Assembly: GCA_947497475.1 (NCBI GenBank)
Contig: CANMGS010000004.1
Coordinates: forward strand, 1-64,000
DNA from: an uncultured Amylibacter sp.
GTDB taxonomy: Bacteria > Pseudomonadota > Alphaproteobacteria > Rhodobacterales > Rhodobacteraceae
Reading direction: 5' to 3'
DNA: 64,000 nt
Shown: one piece after another, positions 1 through 10,300 of the stretch
Layout: every line of letters starts with the position of its first letter
Position numbering within the stretch: the stretch's first letter is position 1
Translations under genes and position numbers: made by a program
The notes under the pieces: model-generated
Told to the model about the DNA's origin: nothing
The model's database searches: none
The model's input: the letters and a program-made list of their open reading frames with translations, nothing else

Positions 1-3000
1 CCGCGACCGATCCAAATTTAGACACAACGAACGGTAATGTGCCACCAATTACTGATCCTCCCGGAACAGGCGGCCCAGATGACCCAACCGTTGTGAACTT
101 ACCAACACCTGACCCAGAAATTACGATTGTAAAATCAATTACTTCTGTGACGAATACCAATGGCAACGCTTTGTTTGGCGATATTGGCGATGTAATCAAT
201 TATGAGCTCGTCATCACAAATACTGGTGATACCTCACTGGCTGGCGTGACATATTCTGACCCATTCTTAGGTGCAACGAATGTAGCTGTCTCACCAGCAG
301 ATCTTGCACCAACAGACTCTGTTACAATTACTGGCTTAAATCACACAGTTACACCATTAGATTTAGCGAATGGTAACGTTGATAACACTGCAACAACCAC
401 GGGTACGCCTGTAGCAACAGATGTTGGTGGTATTCCTGATCCAGCAACACCTTTGGGTATACCTGATGTGAATGACACATCAGATGCAGGTACAGAACCT
501 GATTACGACACAACCACGGGTACAACAACGCCAATTCCAGACCCTCCTGGAACAGGCGGTCCAGATGATCCAACGACTGCAAATTTACCGACACCAAGTC
601 CTGAGCTGACTTTGGAAAAAACTGTTAGTTCCGTAGCTGATACGAATAATACAGGCATCATTGGTGATGTGGGTGACACGGTAACGTTTGATTTCACAGT
701 AACAAACACCGGTGATACAGCTCTTGTAGGCGTAACACTTACAGACGCGTTCTTAGGTTTAACAGATGAACCAGTTACACCAGGTGATTTGTTGCCAACA
801 CAAAGCGCGACATTCAACGGCAGAACTTACATAATCACTGCTACTGATGTAGCTGCGGGTAGAATTGTAAATACTGCAGTTGCTTCTGGTGCTCCTGTCG
901 CAACAGATAGTGCTGGGAACCCTGACCCAAGCACGCCATTGGTAGATACAAGTGGTAATCCTTTACCAAATGTAACAGATATTTCTGATACACAAACACA
1001 GCCGAACCTTGATGGAAGTGGGAATCCGATTCCAACACCACCAAACACAGGTGGGCCAGATGATCCAACAGTATTGAACCTACCTATCCCTGATCCTGAG
1101 CTAACTTTAGAGAAAGAAATCGCATCTGTTGTTGATACAAACAACAACAGCATCATAGGGGATGTTGGTGATACAATCACTTACGATTTTGCAATCACAA
1201 ACTCTGGAGACACGTCACTTGTAAATGTCAGAATTTCTGATGTATTACTTGGACTTACAGATGTTGCAGTTACTCCAGCAAACCTTGCTCCTGGTGATAC
1301 AGCTGTTCTAACTGGCCAAACTTACGTTATTACATCTGCAAATGTTGGTGCTGGAACAGTAGAAAACACAGCCGTTGTGTCTGGTACACCAGTTGCAACA
1401 ACAAGCAGTGGCAACCCTGATCCAAGTACACCATTGTTGGATAGTGCAGGGGATCCAGTTGCTGATGTGACAGACGATTCAGATACTGTCACAGAGCCTG
1501 ATTTAGATGGCTCAGGAAACCCTGTACCTCAACCGCCAAATACTGGTGGCCCAGATGATCCAACCGTGTTGAATTTACCAACACCAAATCCTGAAATCAC
1601 CTTGGAAAAGGCAATCGCAAGTGTTGCTGACACCAATAATGATAATATCGTTGGTAATGCTGGTGATGTCATCACATATGATTTCACTGTCACAAATACT
1701 GGCGATACCTCACTATCAGGCATTACAATTTCGGATGGTTTACTTGTATTAAATGCAGTTCCCGTCTCACCAGCAGATTTGGCTCCAGGTGACAGTGCTA
1801 CATTAACAGGCCAAACGCATACGATCACACCTACTGAATTTGCTGCTTTTGAAGTTATAAATACTGCGCTTGCTTCTGGTACAGCTGTTTCTACCAATCC
1901 AGATGGTACACCGAATGTAAGCACCCCACTGACTGATGGTTCTGGAAATCCATTGCCTCCAGTATTGGATGTATCAGATACAGCTACAGAACCTGATTTA
2001 GACGCAAACGGGAACCCTGTGCCAATCCCGAACCCACCAACAGACGGTGGGCCAGATGATCCTACACGCGTTGTAATTCCTGCACCTATTCCAGACCCTT
2101 CTATTCAGCTGGAAAAAGCCATCGCATCGGTCATAGATGCAAATGCAAATGGTATACTTGGTGATGTTGGTGACATAATTGCTTACGATTTTACCGTCAC
2201 CAATACAGGCAACACATCATTAGAAAATATCCGTCTGAATGATCCATTACTTGGCTTAGTCAATGTTACTGGTTTTACACCTGCAGCGATTGCAGCAAAT
2301 CAAACTGCTACATTAAGAGCTCAGACTTATACCATTCAGGTAACGGATGTTGGAACTGTGGAAAATACAGCAACAGCAACAGGCACACCTATTCAAACCA
2401 ACAATGATGGAACGCCAAATGTTGGCACACCAGCTTTGGATGGTGGTGGTAATCCTGTACCAGATGTAACGGATACATCCGATACAGCAACAGAACCTGA
2501 TTTAGATGGTTCAGGAAATCCAGTTCCTGTTTCTGACCCACCAAATACAGGCGGCCCAGATGACCCGACTATCTTTAATTTACCGACTCCAAATCCTGAA
2601 TTAACATTGGAAAAAGGCGTTTTGAGTGTTGCTGACACCAACAATGATACAGTCATTGGTAGTGCTGATGATATTGCAACATATACCTTCACGGTGACAA
2701 ATACTGGTAACACATCTGTTGCTGATATTACGATTGATGATGCGGATATTGGCTTTACTGATCTTGTAATATCCCCTGATGATTTGGCCCCAGGTCAAAG
2801 TGGTACTGCAACAGCTACATACCTCATCACAGCTATAGATGTAGGTGTGGGTGAATTTATCAACACAGCGACAGCAACAGGTACGCCTGTTGCAACTGGC
2901 AGCGGCGGTGTCCCAGACGTTGGCACTCCATTAGTTGATGGATCAGGAACACCATTACCAGACGTAAGTGACATTTCAGATGCAGCCACTGAGCCTTTGC

Positions 3001-6000
3001 TGGATTCTGATGGCAACCCTGTCCCAATTCCAAATCCTCCAGGTACAGGTGGCCCAGATGATCCAACCGTGTTGCGTATTCCACCGTTGCCACCAGCACC
3101 AGAGGTAAGGTTGGAAAAATCTATCGCATCTGTTGCTGATACGAATGGTAATGGCTTGCTAGGTGATGTGGGCGATATCATAACTTATGATTTCACAGTC
3201 ACAAACACTGGTAACACATCACTAGAGCAACTTGTGATCAATGATCCTTTATTAGGATTGGTTAATGCGATACCAACACCAGCCGCAATCGGTATTAATG
3301 GTACAGCTACTTTAACAGGTCAAACATACCCGATCACCATTACAAACTTTGCTGCTGGGACGGTTGAGAATACAGCCACAGTTGAAGGGCGCCCAATCAG
3401 AACAAATGCTGATGGTACACCAAACTTGGGACAACCATCTTTGGATGGAACAGGTACCCCTGTTGCGAATGTAAATGATACATCTGATACAGCAACAGAA
3501 CCTGATCTAGATGGAAATGATGATCCTGTTCCCGTTTCCGATCCACCAAATACAGGTGGCCCAGATGACCCAACAGTGTTGAATTTGCCGACACCTAACC
3601 CAGAAATTACGGTCGAAAAATCAATAGCATCTGTTGTGGACACAAACAGAAACGGCAGCCTTGGAGATGCTGGAGATCAGGTGACTTATGATTTCCTTGT
3701 AACAAACACTGGCAATACATCCCTTGGCGGTATAACGATCACGGATACATTGATAGGTCTAACAAATGAGCCTGTAACCCCAGCTGATCTTGCGCCTGGT
3801 GATACAGCAACATTAACAGGTCAGATGTACACAATTACAGTGGCGAATGTTGGCGCTGGTATGGTTGAGAATACAGCCGTTGCAAGTGGCTCGCCTGTGG
3901 TAACAAACCCAGACGGCACTCCAAATGCAGGAACTCCTTTAGAAAATGCTGGTGGTCCTTTGCCTCCTGTCACAGACGATTCAGATACGGCTACAGAGCC
4001 TGACTTGGATGCGAATAATGATCCTGTGCCAATTCCAAACCCTCCAGGTACAGGTGGCCCTGATGATCCTACGATCTTGAGTTTACCAACTCCAATGCCT
4101 GCTTTGTTATTAGAAAAGTCAATCGCGTCGATTACAGATACAAACGCAAATAGCATTATCGGCGACCCTGGTGATGTAATCATCTATGACTTCACAGTCA
4201 CAAATACAGGAGATACATCTCTTGCAAATGTTGCAATCACGGACGCATTGCTAGGCTTAACTGACGTTCCAACTGTTCTGGACATATTATTGCCAACAGA
4301 AACGGCAACATTAAAAGGTCAAGCATATACAATCACAGCCGCTGACTCTGGTGCTGGTATGGTGGAAAATACAGCCACAGCTTCAGGTACTCCTGTCGCA
4401 ACCACGCCTGGCGGTATTCCTGATGTAACAACGCCATTAGTAGATGGTTCTGGAAATCCATTACCGCCTGTAACAGACAATTCAGATACAGCGACAGAAC
4501 CTGACTTGGATGGTAGTGGAAACCCAATTCCTGTTTCTGACCCACCAAATACTGGAACAGGCGATGATCCAACGATCCTGAATTTACCACCTATTGATCC
4601 TCAAATCACATTAGAGAAATCTATTGCTTCTGTTGACGATGCAAATGGCAATGGTTTGTTTGGTGACGTTGGTGACGTGATTAACTACGATTTCTTGATC
4701 ACCAACACTGGTAACTCATCTTTAGCTGAAATTACCATTACAGATGCGTTACTAGGCTTGAATATAGTTACAGTAACACCTGCTGCATTAGCTCCAGGAG
4801 ACACTGCCACACTAACGGGCCAAGCATATACTATTGAAGTTGCTGATATTGCAGCGGGAACAGTTGAAAATACAGCAACTGTTTCTAGTATTGCAGTTGT
4901 AACAGCACCTGATGGCACACCCGATATAGCAACACCGTTACTAGACGATACAGGTAGAACACTTCCTAATGTAACTGATGTTTCAGACACAGGCACAGAA
5001 CCTGATCTGGATAATAGTAATGATCCTGTTGTCGTAAATGATCCACCAAATACTGGTACAGGTGATGATCCAACGATCTTGAACTTACCAACACCAGATC
5101 CATCGCTCTTACTAGAAAAATCATTGGTAGAAGTTGCGGATACAAATGCTGACTTAGTGTTTGGTGATGTCGACGATATTGTGACCTATTCATTTAGCGT
5201 GACAAATACAGGTAATACAGCACTTGCTAACGTAACAATTACGGACCCATTACTAGGTATAGCAGACGTGCCTGTAGTTCCAGCAAATCTATTACCAGGT
5301 CAAACTGGTATTCTTGCAGGGCAAACATTTACAATTACCGCAGTGGAATTCTTAGCGGAAGAAATTGTAAACACTGCCACAAGTAATGGTACTCCTGTTG
5401 CCACAGGTGTAGGAGGCGCTCCTGATCCAACAACACCGCTTGGTTTACCAGATGAAATGGATACTTCTGATACAGCAACTGAACCTACTTTAGATGCTGC
5501 TGGTAATCCAATTCCAATTCCAGACCCTGCAGGAACAGATGGCCCTGATGATCCGACTGTTGTAACCTTACCTGCAATTCCATCTGATTTATTGGTAAGC
5601 GGTACAGTCTTCCTTGATAACGGAGACGGTGTATTTGGTCCTGGTGACGATTCAACTGAAGGTGCTGGATACTTCGCAGTATTAATAGACTCTTCAGGAG
5701 TAGAAGTTGCGAGAGTAGCAACTGATGCTAATGGTTTTTACGAAATCACAGGCTTCCCTGTTGGCAATGGTTACACTGTTGAATTCTTAAGTCCTGAAGA
5801 CGTTTTCGTTGGGCGGTCTGATCCATTTAATGCAAATGCGGCAACACCAGAAAACAGAAACGTTGACCAACCGATTGATCCAGCTGGCGTTTTCTATGAC
5901 TCCGTATCTGGTTTGCCTATTTCAGGTGTAACATCACAACTTACAGATGCAGGCGGAACACCTTTACCTGCAGTATGTTTGGGTGCGGGACAACAACCAC

Positions 6001-7328
6001 AGACATCTAGTGCAAATGGTCAATACGCCTTTGATATTAATGTTGGCGCTGATCCTGCATGCCCAGTTGGTGCGACAGAATATTTACTTGAAGTAACGGG
6101 TGTACCAGCTTCAAACTTGCCGCCAGTATCAACTATTATTCCACCAACTGCAGGAACTTTAACTGCAGCAACTTGTAATGGTATTGATGCTGTACCAGGC
6201 GGGGCGTGTCAGCCATCTGCGCTATCGACAGCTCCATCTCCGGCAGCTCCAACGCCTTATTTCTTCTCATTCACGATTGGCGCTGGCGATCCAGATATTG
6301 TCAACAACCACGTGCCATTGGATCCATCTGCAGTTGTTCCAGCTACAGGTGTTACAATTACGAAAGTCGTGAGCAATAATGTAACAAACGTCGTTATTGG
6401 CGATCGTGTTCCTTATACAATTGTTGCATCTAATGCGAATGCATTGGCCGCAGGACCTGTTGATATTATAGATTTGCTACCACCAGGCATGATTTATCAG
6501 CCTGGTTCTGCATCTGTAGACGGTGTACCAACCGCACCTACATCGATTGCAGGCCGCAAGTTAACATTTGGGGCTCTAACAATCCCTGCAGCTGGTAATA
6601 TTACGATCACTGTTGTGACACGTGTAGCACCTAATGCACCAACTGGACCGATGGTAAACTCTGCCACTGTTATCGACCCAGTAACGGGCAACCCAATATC
6701 TAACACTGCAACAGCAACGGTCGAACGTATTCCTGAACATGTATTCGATTGTTCGGATATCATTGGTAAAGTCTTTGATGATAAAAACCATAATGGCTAT
6801 CAAGACGAAGGTGAACCTGGATTACCAAGTGTTCGTGTTGTGACTGTTAGAGGTACACGTATTACGACTGATGAATATGGTCGTTATCACGTACCTTGTG
6901 CAGAACTACCAGAAGACATTGGTACAAACTATAGCATTAAGCTAGACACACGTAGTTTACCAAGTGGCTACCGTGTCACTTCGGAGAACCCACGTGTGGT
7001 TCGCCTAACAGCTGGTAAGTTTGCAAAGATAAATTTCGGCGCATCTATCTCAAACGTTATTCGGATTGATGTAAATGCAGATGCTTTTGCTAACGGGACT
7101 GCACTAAACGATCGCTTTGAAACAGCTATCGTAAATATGGTTTCACAAATGAAAGACAAGCCATCAGTGGTCCGTTTGACATATGTATTCAACGACGGGG
7201 CTAATAAACAGCAAGCACGCCAGCGCTTATTAGCAGTCGAAAAACTCATAACAAAAGAATGGCATAAACGAGGGCATTTCAAATTGAATATCGAACGAAC
7301 GATTAAGAGTCTGGTAGGGGGAGAATGA
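1..7328 (+). CDS. Giant DUF11/DUF7507-type repeat surface protein, 5' end outside window
   Basis: The reading frame (codons starting at nt 3) is open to the left edge and the first codons already read like the end of a repeat unit, so the true start lies upstream; the GTG at nt 39 is not a credible start. Eleven tandem immunoglobulin-like repeats of about 162-170 residues follow, each opening with a version of LEKSIASVADTN, then GDVGD, TVTNTGDTSL, LAPGDTATLTGQ, VENTA, and closing with TEPDLD and TGGPDDPT. After them come an SdrD-B/CNA-B-like domain (about nt 5584-5820), a cysteine-containing segment, a DUF11-like domain (about 6349-6720) and a C-terminal module (6722-7325) shared with the second giant. 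The repeats contain no cysteine. Likely a secreted or surface filamentous adhesin, by family resemblance only; substrate or ligand unknown. It overlaps the next gene by 4 nt (ATGA), suggesting translational coupling with an outer-membrane barrel. Confidence 0.85.
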   Translation, partial: ATDPNLDTTNGNVPPITDPPGTGGPDDPTVVNLPTPDPEITIVKSITSVTNTNGNALFGDIGDVINYELVITNTGDTSLAGVTYSDPFLGATNVAVSPADLAPTDSVTITGLNHTVTPLDLANGNVDNTATTTGTPVATDVGGIPDPATPLGIPDVNDTSDAGTEPDYDTTTGTTTPIPDPPGTGGPDDPTTANLPTPSPELTLEKTVSSVADTNNTGIIGDVGDTVTFDFTVTNTGDTALVGVTLTDAFLGLTDEPVTPGDLLPTQSATFNGRTYIITATDVAAGRIVNTAVASGAPVATDSAGNPDPSTPLVDTSGNPLPNVTDISDTQTQPNLDGSGNPIPTPPNTGGPDDPTVLNLPIPDPELTLEKEIASVVDTNNNSIIGDVGDTITYDFAITNSGDTSLVNVRISDVLLGLTDVAVTPANLAPGDTAVLTGQTYVITSANVGAGTVENTAVVSGTPVATTSSGNPDPSTPLLDSAGDPVADVTDDSDTVTEPDLDGSGNPVPQPPNTGGPDDPTVLNLPTPNPEITLEKAIASVADTNNDNIVGNAGDVITYDFTVTNTGDTSLSGITISDGLLVLNAVPVSPADLAPGDSATLTGQTHTITPTEFAAFEVINTALASGTAVSTNPDGTPNVSTPLTDGSGNPLPPVLDVSDTATEPDLDANGNPVPIPNPPTDGGPDDPTRVVIPAPIPDPSIQLEKAIASVIDANANGILGDVGDIIAYDFTVTNTGNTSLENIRLNDPLLGLVNVTGFTPAAIAANQTATLRAQTYTIQVTDVGTVENTATATGTPIQTNNDGTPNVGTPALDGGGNPVPDVTDTSDTATEPDLDGSGNPVPVSDPPNTGGPDDPTIFNLPTPNPELTLEKGVLSVADTNNDTVIGSADDIATYTFTVTNTGNTSVADITIDDADIGFTDLVISPDDLAPGQSGTATATYLITAIDVGVGEFINTATATGTPVATGSGGVPDVGTPLVDGSGTPLPDVSDISDAATEPLLDSDGNPVPIPNPPGTGGPDDPTVLRIPPLPPAPEVRLEKSIASVADTNGNGLLGDVGDIITYDFTVTNTGNTSLEQLVINDPLLGLVNAIPTPAAIGINGTATLTGQTYPITITNFAAGTVENTATVEGRPIRTNADGTPNLGQPSLDGTGTPVANVNDTSDTATEPDLDGNDDPVPVSDPPNTGGPDDPTVLNLPTPNPEITVEKSIASVVDTNRNGSLGDAGDQVTYDFLVTNTGNTSLGGITITDTLIGLTNEPVTPADLAPGDTATLTGQMYTITVANVGAGMVENTAVASGSPVVTNPDGTPNAGTPLENAGGPLPPVTDDSDTATEPDLDANNDPVPIPNPPGTGGPDDPTILSLPTPMPALLLEKSIASITDTNANSIIGDPGDVIIYDFTVTNTGDTSLANVAITDALLGLTDVPTVLDILLPTETATLKGQAYTITAADSGAGMVENTATASGTPVATTPGGIPDVTTPLVDGSGNPLPPVTDNSDTATEPDLDGSGNPIPVSDPPNTGTGDDPTILNLPPIDPQITLEKSIASVDDANGNGLFGDVGDVINYDFLITNTGNSSLAEITITDALLGLNIVTVTPAALAPGDTATLTGQAYTIEVADIAAGTVENTATVSSIAVVTAPDGTPDIATPLLDDTGRTLPNVTDVSDTGTEPDLDNSNDPVVVNDPPNTGTGDDPTILNLPTPDPSLLLEKSLVEVADTNADLVFGDVDDIVTYSFSVTNTGNTALANVTITDPLLGIADVPVVPANLLPGQTGILAGQTFTITAVEFLAEEIVNTATSNGTPVATGVGGAPDPTTPLGLPDEMDTSDTATEPTLDAAGNPIPIPDPAGTDGPDDPTVVTLPAIPSDLLVSGTVFLDNGDGVFGPGDDSTEGAGYFAVLIDSSGVEVARVATDANGFYEITGFPVGNGYTVEFLSPEDVFVGRSDPFNANAATPENRNVDQPIDPAGVFYDSVSGLPISGVTSQLTDAGGTPLPAVCLGAGQQPQTSSANGQYAFDINVGADPACPVGATEYLLEVTGVPASNLPPVSTIIPPTAGTLTAATCNGIDAVPGGACQPSALSTAPSPAAPTPYFFSFTIGAGDPDIVNNHVPLDPSAVVPATGVTITKVVSNNVTNVVIGDRVPYTIVASNANALAAGPVDIIDLLPPGMIYQPGSASVDGVPTAPTSIAGRKLTFGALTIPAAGNITITVVTRVAPNAPTGPMVNSATVIDPVTGNPISNTATATVERIPEHVFDCSDIIGKVFDDKNHNGYQDEGEPGLPSVRVVTVRGTRITTDEYGRYHVPCAELPEDIGTNYSIKLDTRSLPSGYRVTSENPRVVRLTAGKFAKINFGASISNVIRIDVNADAFANGTALNDRFETAIVNMVSQMKDKPSVVRLTYVFNDGANKQQARQRLLAVEKLITKEWHKRGHFKLNIERTIKSLVGGE
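69..5556 (+). repeat. Eleven in-frame tandem repeats of about 485-510 bp
   Basis: The GGPDDPT (or GTGDDPT) linker recurs at about nt 69, 555, 1050, 1545, 2050, 2555, 3050, 3555, 4050, 4555, 5055 and 5540. Unit lengths differ slightly but stay in frame. Units are clearly related at both DNA and protein level without being identical, so expansion is not very recent throughout. Confidence 0.85.
6722..7325 (+). repeat. Copy 1 of the C-terminal module shared by both giant proteins
   Basis: Encodes ERIPEHVFDCSD, IGKVFDDKNHNGY, GEPGLPSVRVVTV, RITTDEYGR, ENPRVVRLTAGKFAK and a helical tail ending LNIERTIK. Nearly the same protein and a closely similar DNA sequence recur at 23187-23786. The first part resembles a CNA-B/SdrD-B domain; the last 85 or so residues follow a beta-alpha-beta-alpha-beta pattern reminiscent of OmpA-like domains. 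Confidence 0.85.
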
Positions 7329-7330
7329 TC

Positions 7331-10300
7331 ATGGAAAAGTATAGCACAATACTATTTGCCTCATTAAGCCGCCAAGCTTTTCTTGGAGTAACGACAGCGT
7401 TGATATCAGTTTTAGGTGTTTCACAAGCACATGCACAGAACTGTGCTCTGGATAACGGTACCCTGGTTGATGATTGTAAACACACCAATCAAGGAACTGT
7501 CGTTGATCTACCTCTACAATCAAACGTTGAGCTTGAAGATATTCCAACCTTATCAACTGAAGGGTTTGAGATTAGCGTCGATGGTGATCCAATTTCAGAA
7601 GATGGTGCCATCCAAAAAGGCAAACCAGGGATTGAAGCCACAAAACGCCGCCAAGATTTAAGTTTGGCCGCAGCTGATATATCTGTGAAATTTGATGGCT
7701 TAGATACAAGACCTCGCTTGGATGTAGAAACAATAGGCGAAAAAACTGAGTACAAAGCGGGTGATAGCGTCACGTTCCGAAATCGCATGAATTACCCCGC
7801 CTTTACGCGCAAAGGTGAAATCAGAATTCTCGACAAAGCAGTACGTGGTAAACCAAAAATAATTGCGGTTCTTCCCTTAAATCCAAATGGAACTGTCACC
7901 ACAACAGTCCCACAAGGCGATGGTCTGGTTTATATCTATCGTGTTTATGATGCGCGAGGACGCTTTGATGAAACTGCGCCTGCATCTTTAGGTTCTAAAT
8001 CACGTCGTGGTTTAATTGACGATGTAGAAGAGGGTACCGATAGCGCAGTCATAAGACGTATTCCAGTATATGGCGGAGCTGTAACTGTTTCAGGAACGAA
8101 CGTCCGCAGTGGATCAACTGTAAATACTTTAGGTGAAACTGTAAGACCAGATGCAGATGGCGATTTTGTATTACAGCGAATATTGCCTACTGGCGATCAT
8201 ATTGTCAGTGTCGATGTAGCAGGCGGTCCATCTCTTGAGCGAGACATTGAAATCCCTGGGCATGATATTTTTTATACAGGCCTTGTTGATGTAACATTAC
8301 GGCATAACCTTAAAGATCAGCTAGAAGATGCAACTGGAGAACCTTACGATAAAACCGTTGCACGCGGGCGTGTTGCATTTTATCTAAAAGGGAAAATTAA
8401 AGGTGAATATCTCTTAACTGCAGCAGCCGATACAGGTCAGGAAGACTTAAAGAACCTGCTACGCAATTTCGATGAAAAGAACCCTCGCAGCTTGCTTGAT
8501 CGCATAGACCCTGAAGATTATTATCCAGTATATGGCGATGATAGTACATCAGAAGTTGATGCACCAACAGCTGGTAAACTCTACGTAAAACTAGAGAAAG
8601 ACGACAGTCATATCCTTTGGGGTAATTTCAAATCTGAAATTAAAGAAACTGAGTATTTGCGGAATGAACGTACCTTATATGGTGCGCAAGCAATCTATCG
8701 GACCCCAAAACAAACATCTCGTGGACATGCGCGCACAGAAATTCAACTATATGCTGCGAACCCTGACACTATTCCTCAACGCGATGTTTTCCGTGGCACG
8801 GGTGGCTCAACTTATTTCTTGAAATTTCAGGACATTACAAGAGGTTCCGAAACTCTTTTGATTGAAATTCGCAACCCAACTACTGGCCAAATTATTGAAC
8901 GTAAAACGCTCGTTTATGGCGTTGATTATGACATTAACTATGTTCAAGGCCTTGTCATTCTTCGCGCGCCATTATCAGGAAGTGGTGCCTCAAACGACTT
9001 GATTTCTTCAAATCCAAATGGTGATAATGATGCATTTTTGATTGCAAACTATGATCATACGCCAACAGCGTCTAATCTTGATACCTTCTCATATGGGGCA
9101 AGAGTTCAAACATGGGTAACAGACAAACTAAGATTTGGCGCAACACTTCAAAATGAAAACCTGGGAACATCTGATCAAAAAGCTTATGGCGCAGATTTGT
9201 TATACCAATTTACAGAACGTACATTTGTTGAATTAGAGTATGCTAAAACGGATGGTGACAGCGTTAATCTTGATGAATCTTTGGATGGCGGTTTAACTTT
9301 GTTGAACAACACAAATGTAGGGACATCGGGACGAGCTTATCGTTTTAACGCTCAAGCTGACCTACAAGATTTAGGTGCTAATATTAAAGGTGTTATTGGC
9401 GGCTATTACGAAGACCGGTCAGCTGGTTTTTCAACATTAAGCTATCGCAGCTCCAATGATGAAGAACTATGGGGGATCGATGTAGAATTAGAACCTACAG
9501 AAAACACACGTTTACGTTTCTATTACGATAACTTCGAAGATAGTGCTGGTCGGCATTTACGTGAAGGCGGCATTGAAGCCGGTTTCCGCACTTCTGAAAA
9601 CTTGACATGGGATGTTGGCCTTGAGCACATAGATGAAAACTCACCAACTGACCCAACAAGAACTGGTAAACGCACAGATGCAGCGGTTCGACTAACATAT
9701 GATCCAAATGATGAATACAAAATTTATGGATTTGGCCAAGGTACAATCAGCCGTTCAGGTGGCCTAGAAGGTAATAGTCGCGCGGGTATCGGTGGTGAAG
9801 CAAAAATTAATGAGAATTGGCGCATATCTGGTGAAATTTCCGGAGGCACAACAGGGCTAGGTGCTCGTGCTTATGTAAACTACGACAGGGACGAAAATAA
9901 TAGTTACTATTTCGGTTACACACGTGATCCAAATCGTGAGTTTGGCGGTGTCAACCTAGATGGTCGGGATAAAGGCAGCTTTGTTATTGGCGCCCGTCGC
10001 AAAATTAATGACAGTCTGACAGTATACGGCGAAAATACTTATGATCTATTCGGCGTCCACAAATCTCTAACATCTACCTATGGTGCTGATTATGAATATG
10101 ATGACTTCTGGACCTTTACAGGTGGTATAGAAACTGGTCGTGTTACTGACCCAAGAGCAGCAGTTGCATCTAACTTCAGACGTCGTGCTATTTCATTAGG
10201 CTCTACGTATAAAGACGAAGATTTATCTGTACGTACACGTATAGAATATCGCAAAGACGCAGGGAATATTTCTGGCGTTAATAGGTCGACTGATACGATA

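Noticed and set aside
39-41. GTG as true start of giant 1
   Set aside because: The frame is open upstream with repeat-like codons (TDPNLDTTNGN), there is no SD, and no signal peptide follows; the gene is cut by the window edge.
69-5556. CRISPR-like periodic repeats
   Set aside because: The period is about 0.5 kb, units are in one long reading frame, and there are no short identical repeats with unique spacers.
349-5721. Many antisense open frames of 60-130 codons opposite the giant repeats
   Set aside because: They arise from the Pro/Thr/Asp-rich codon pattern of the sense strand, recur with each repeat unit, and have no SD or recognisable product.
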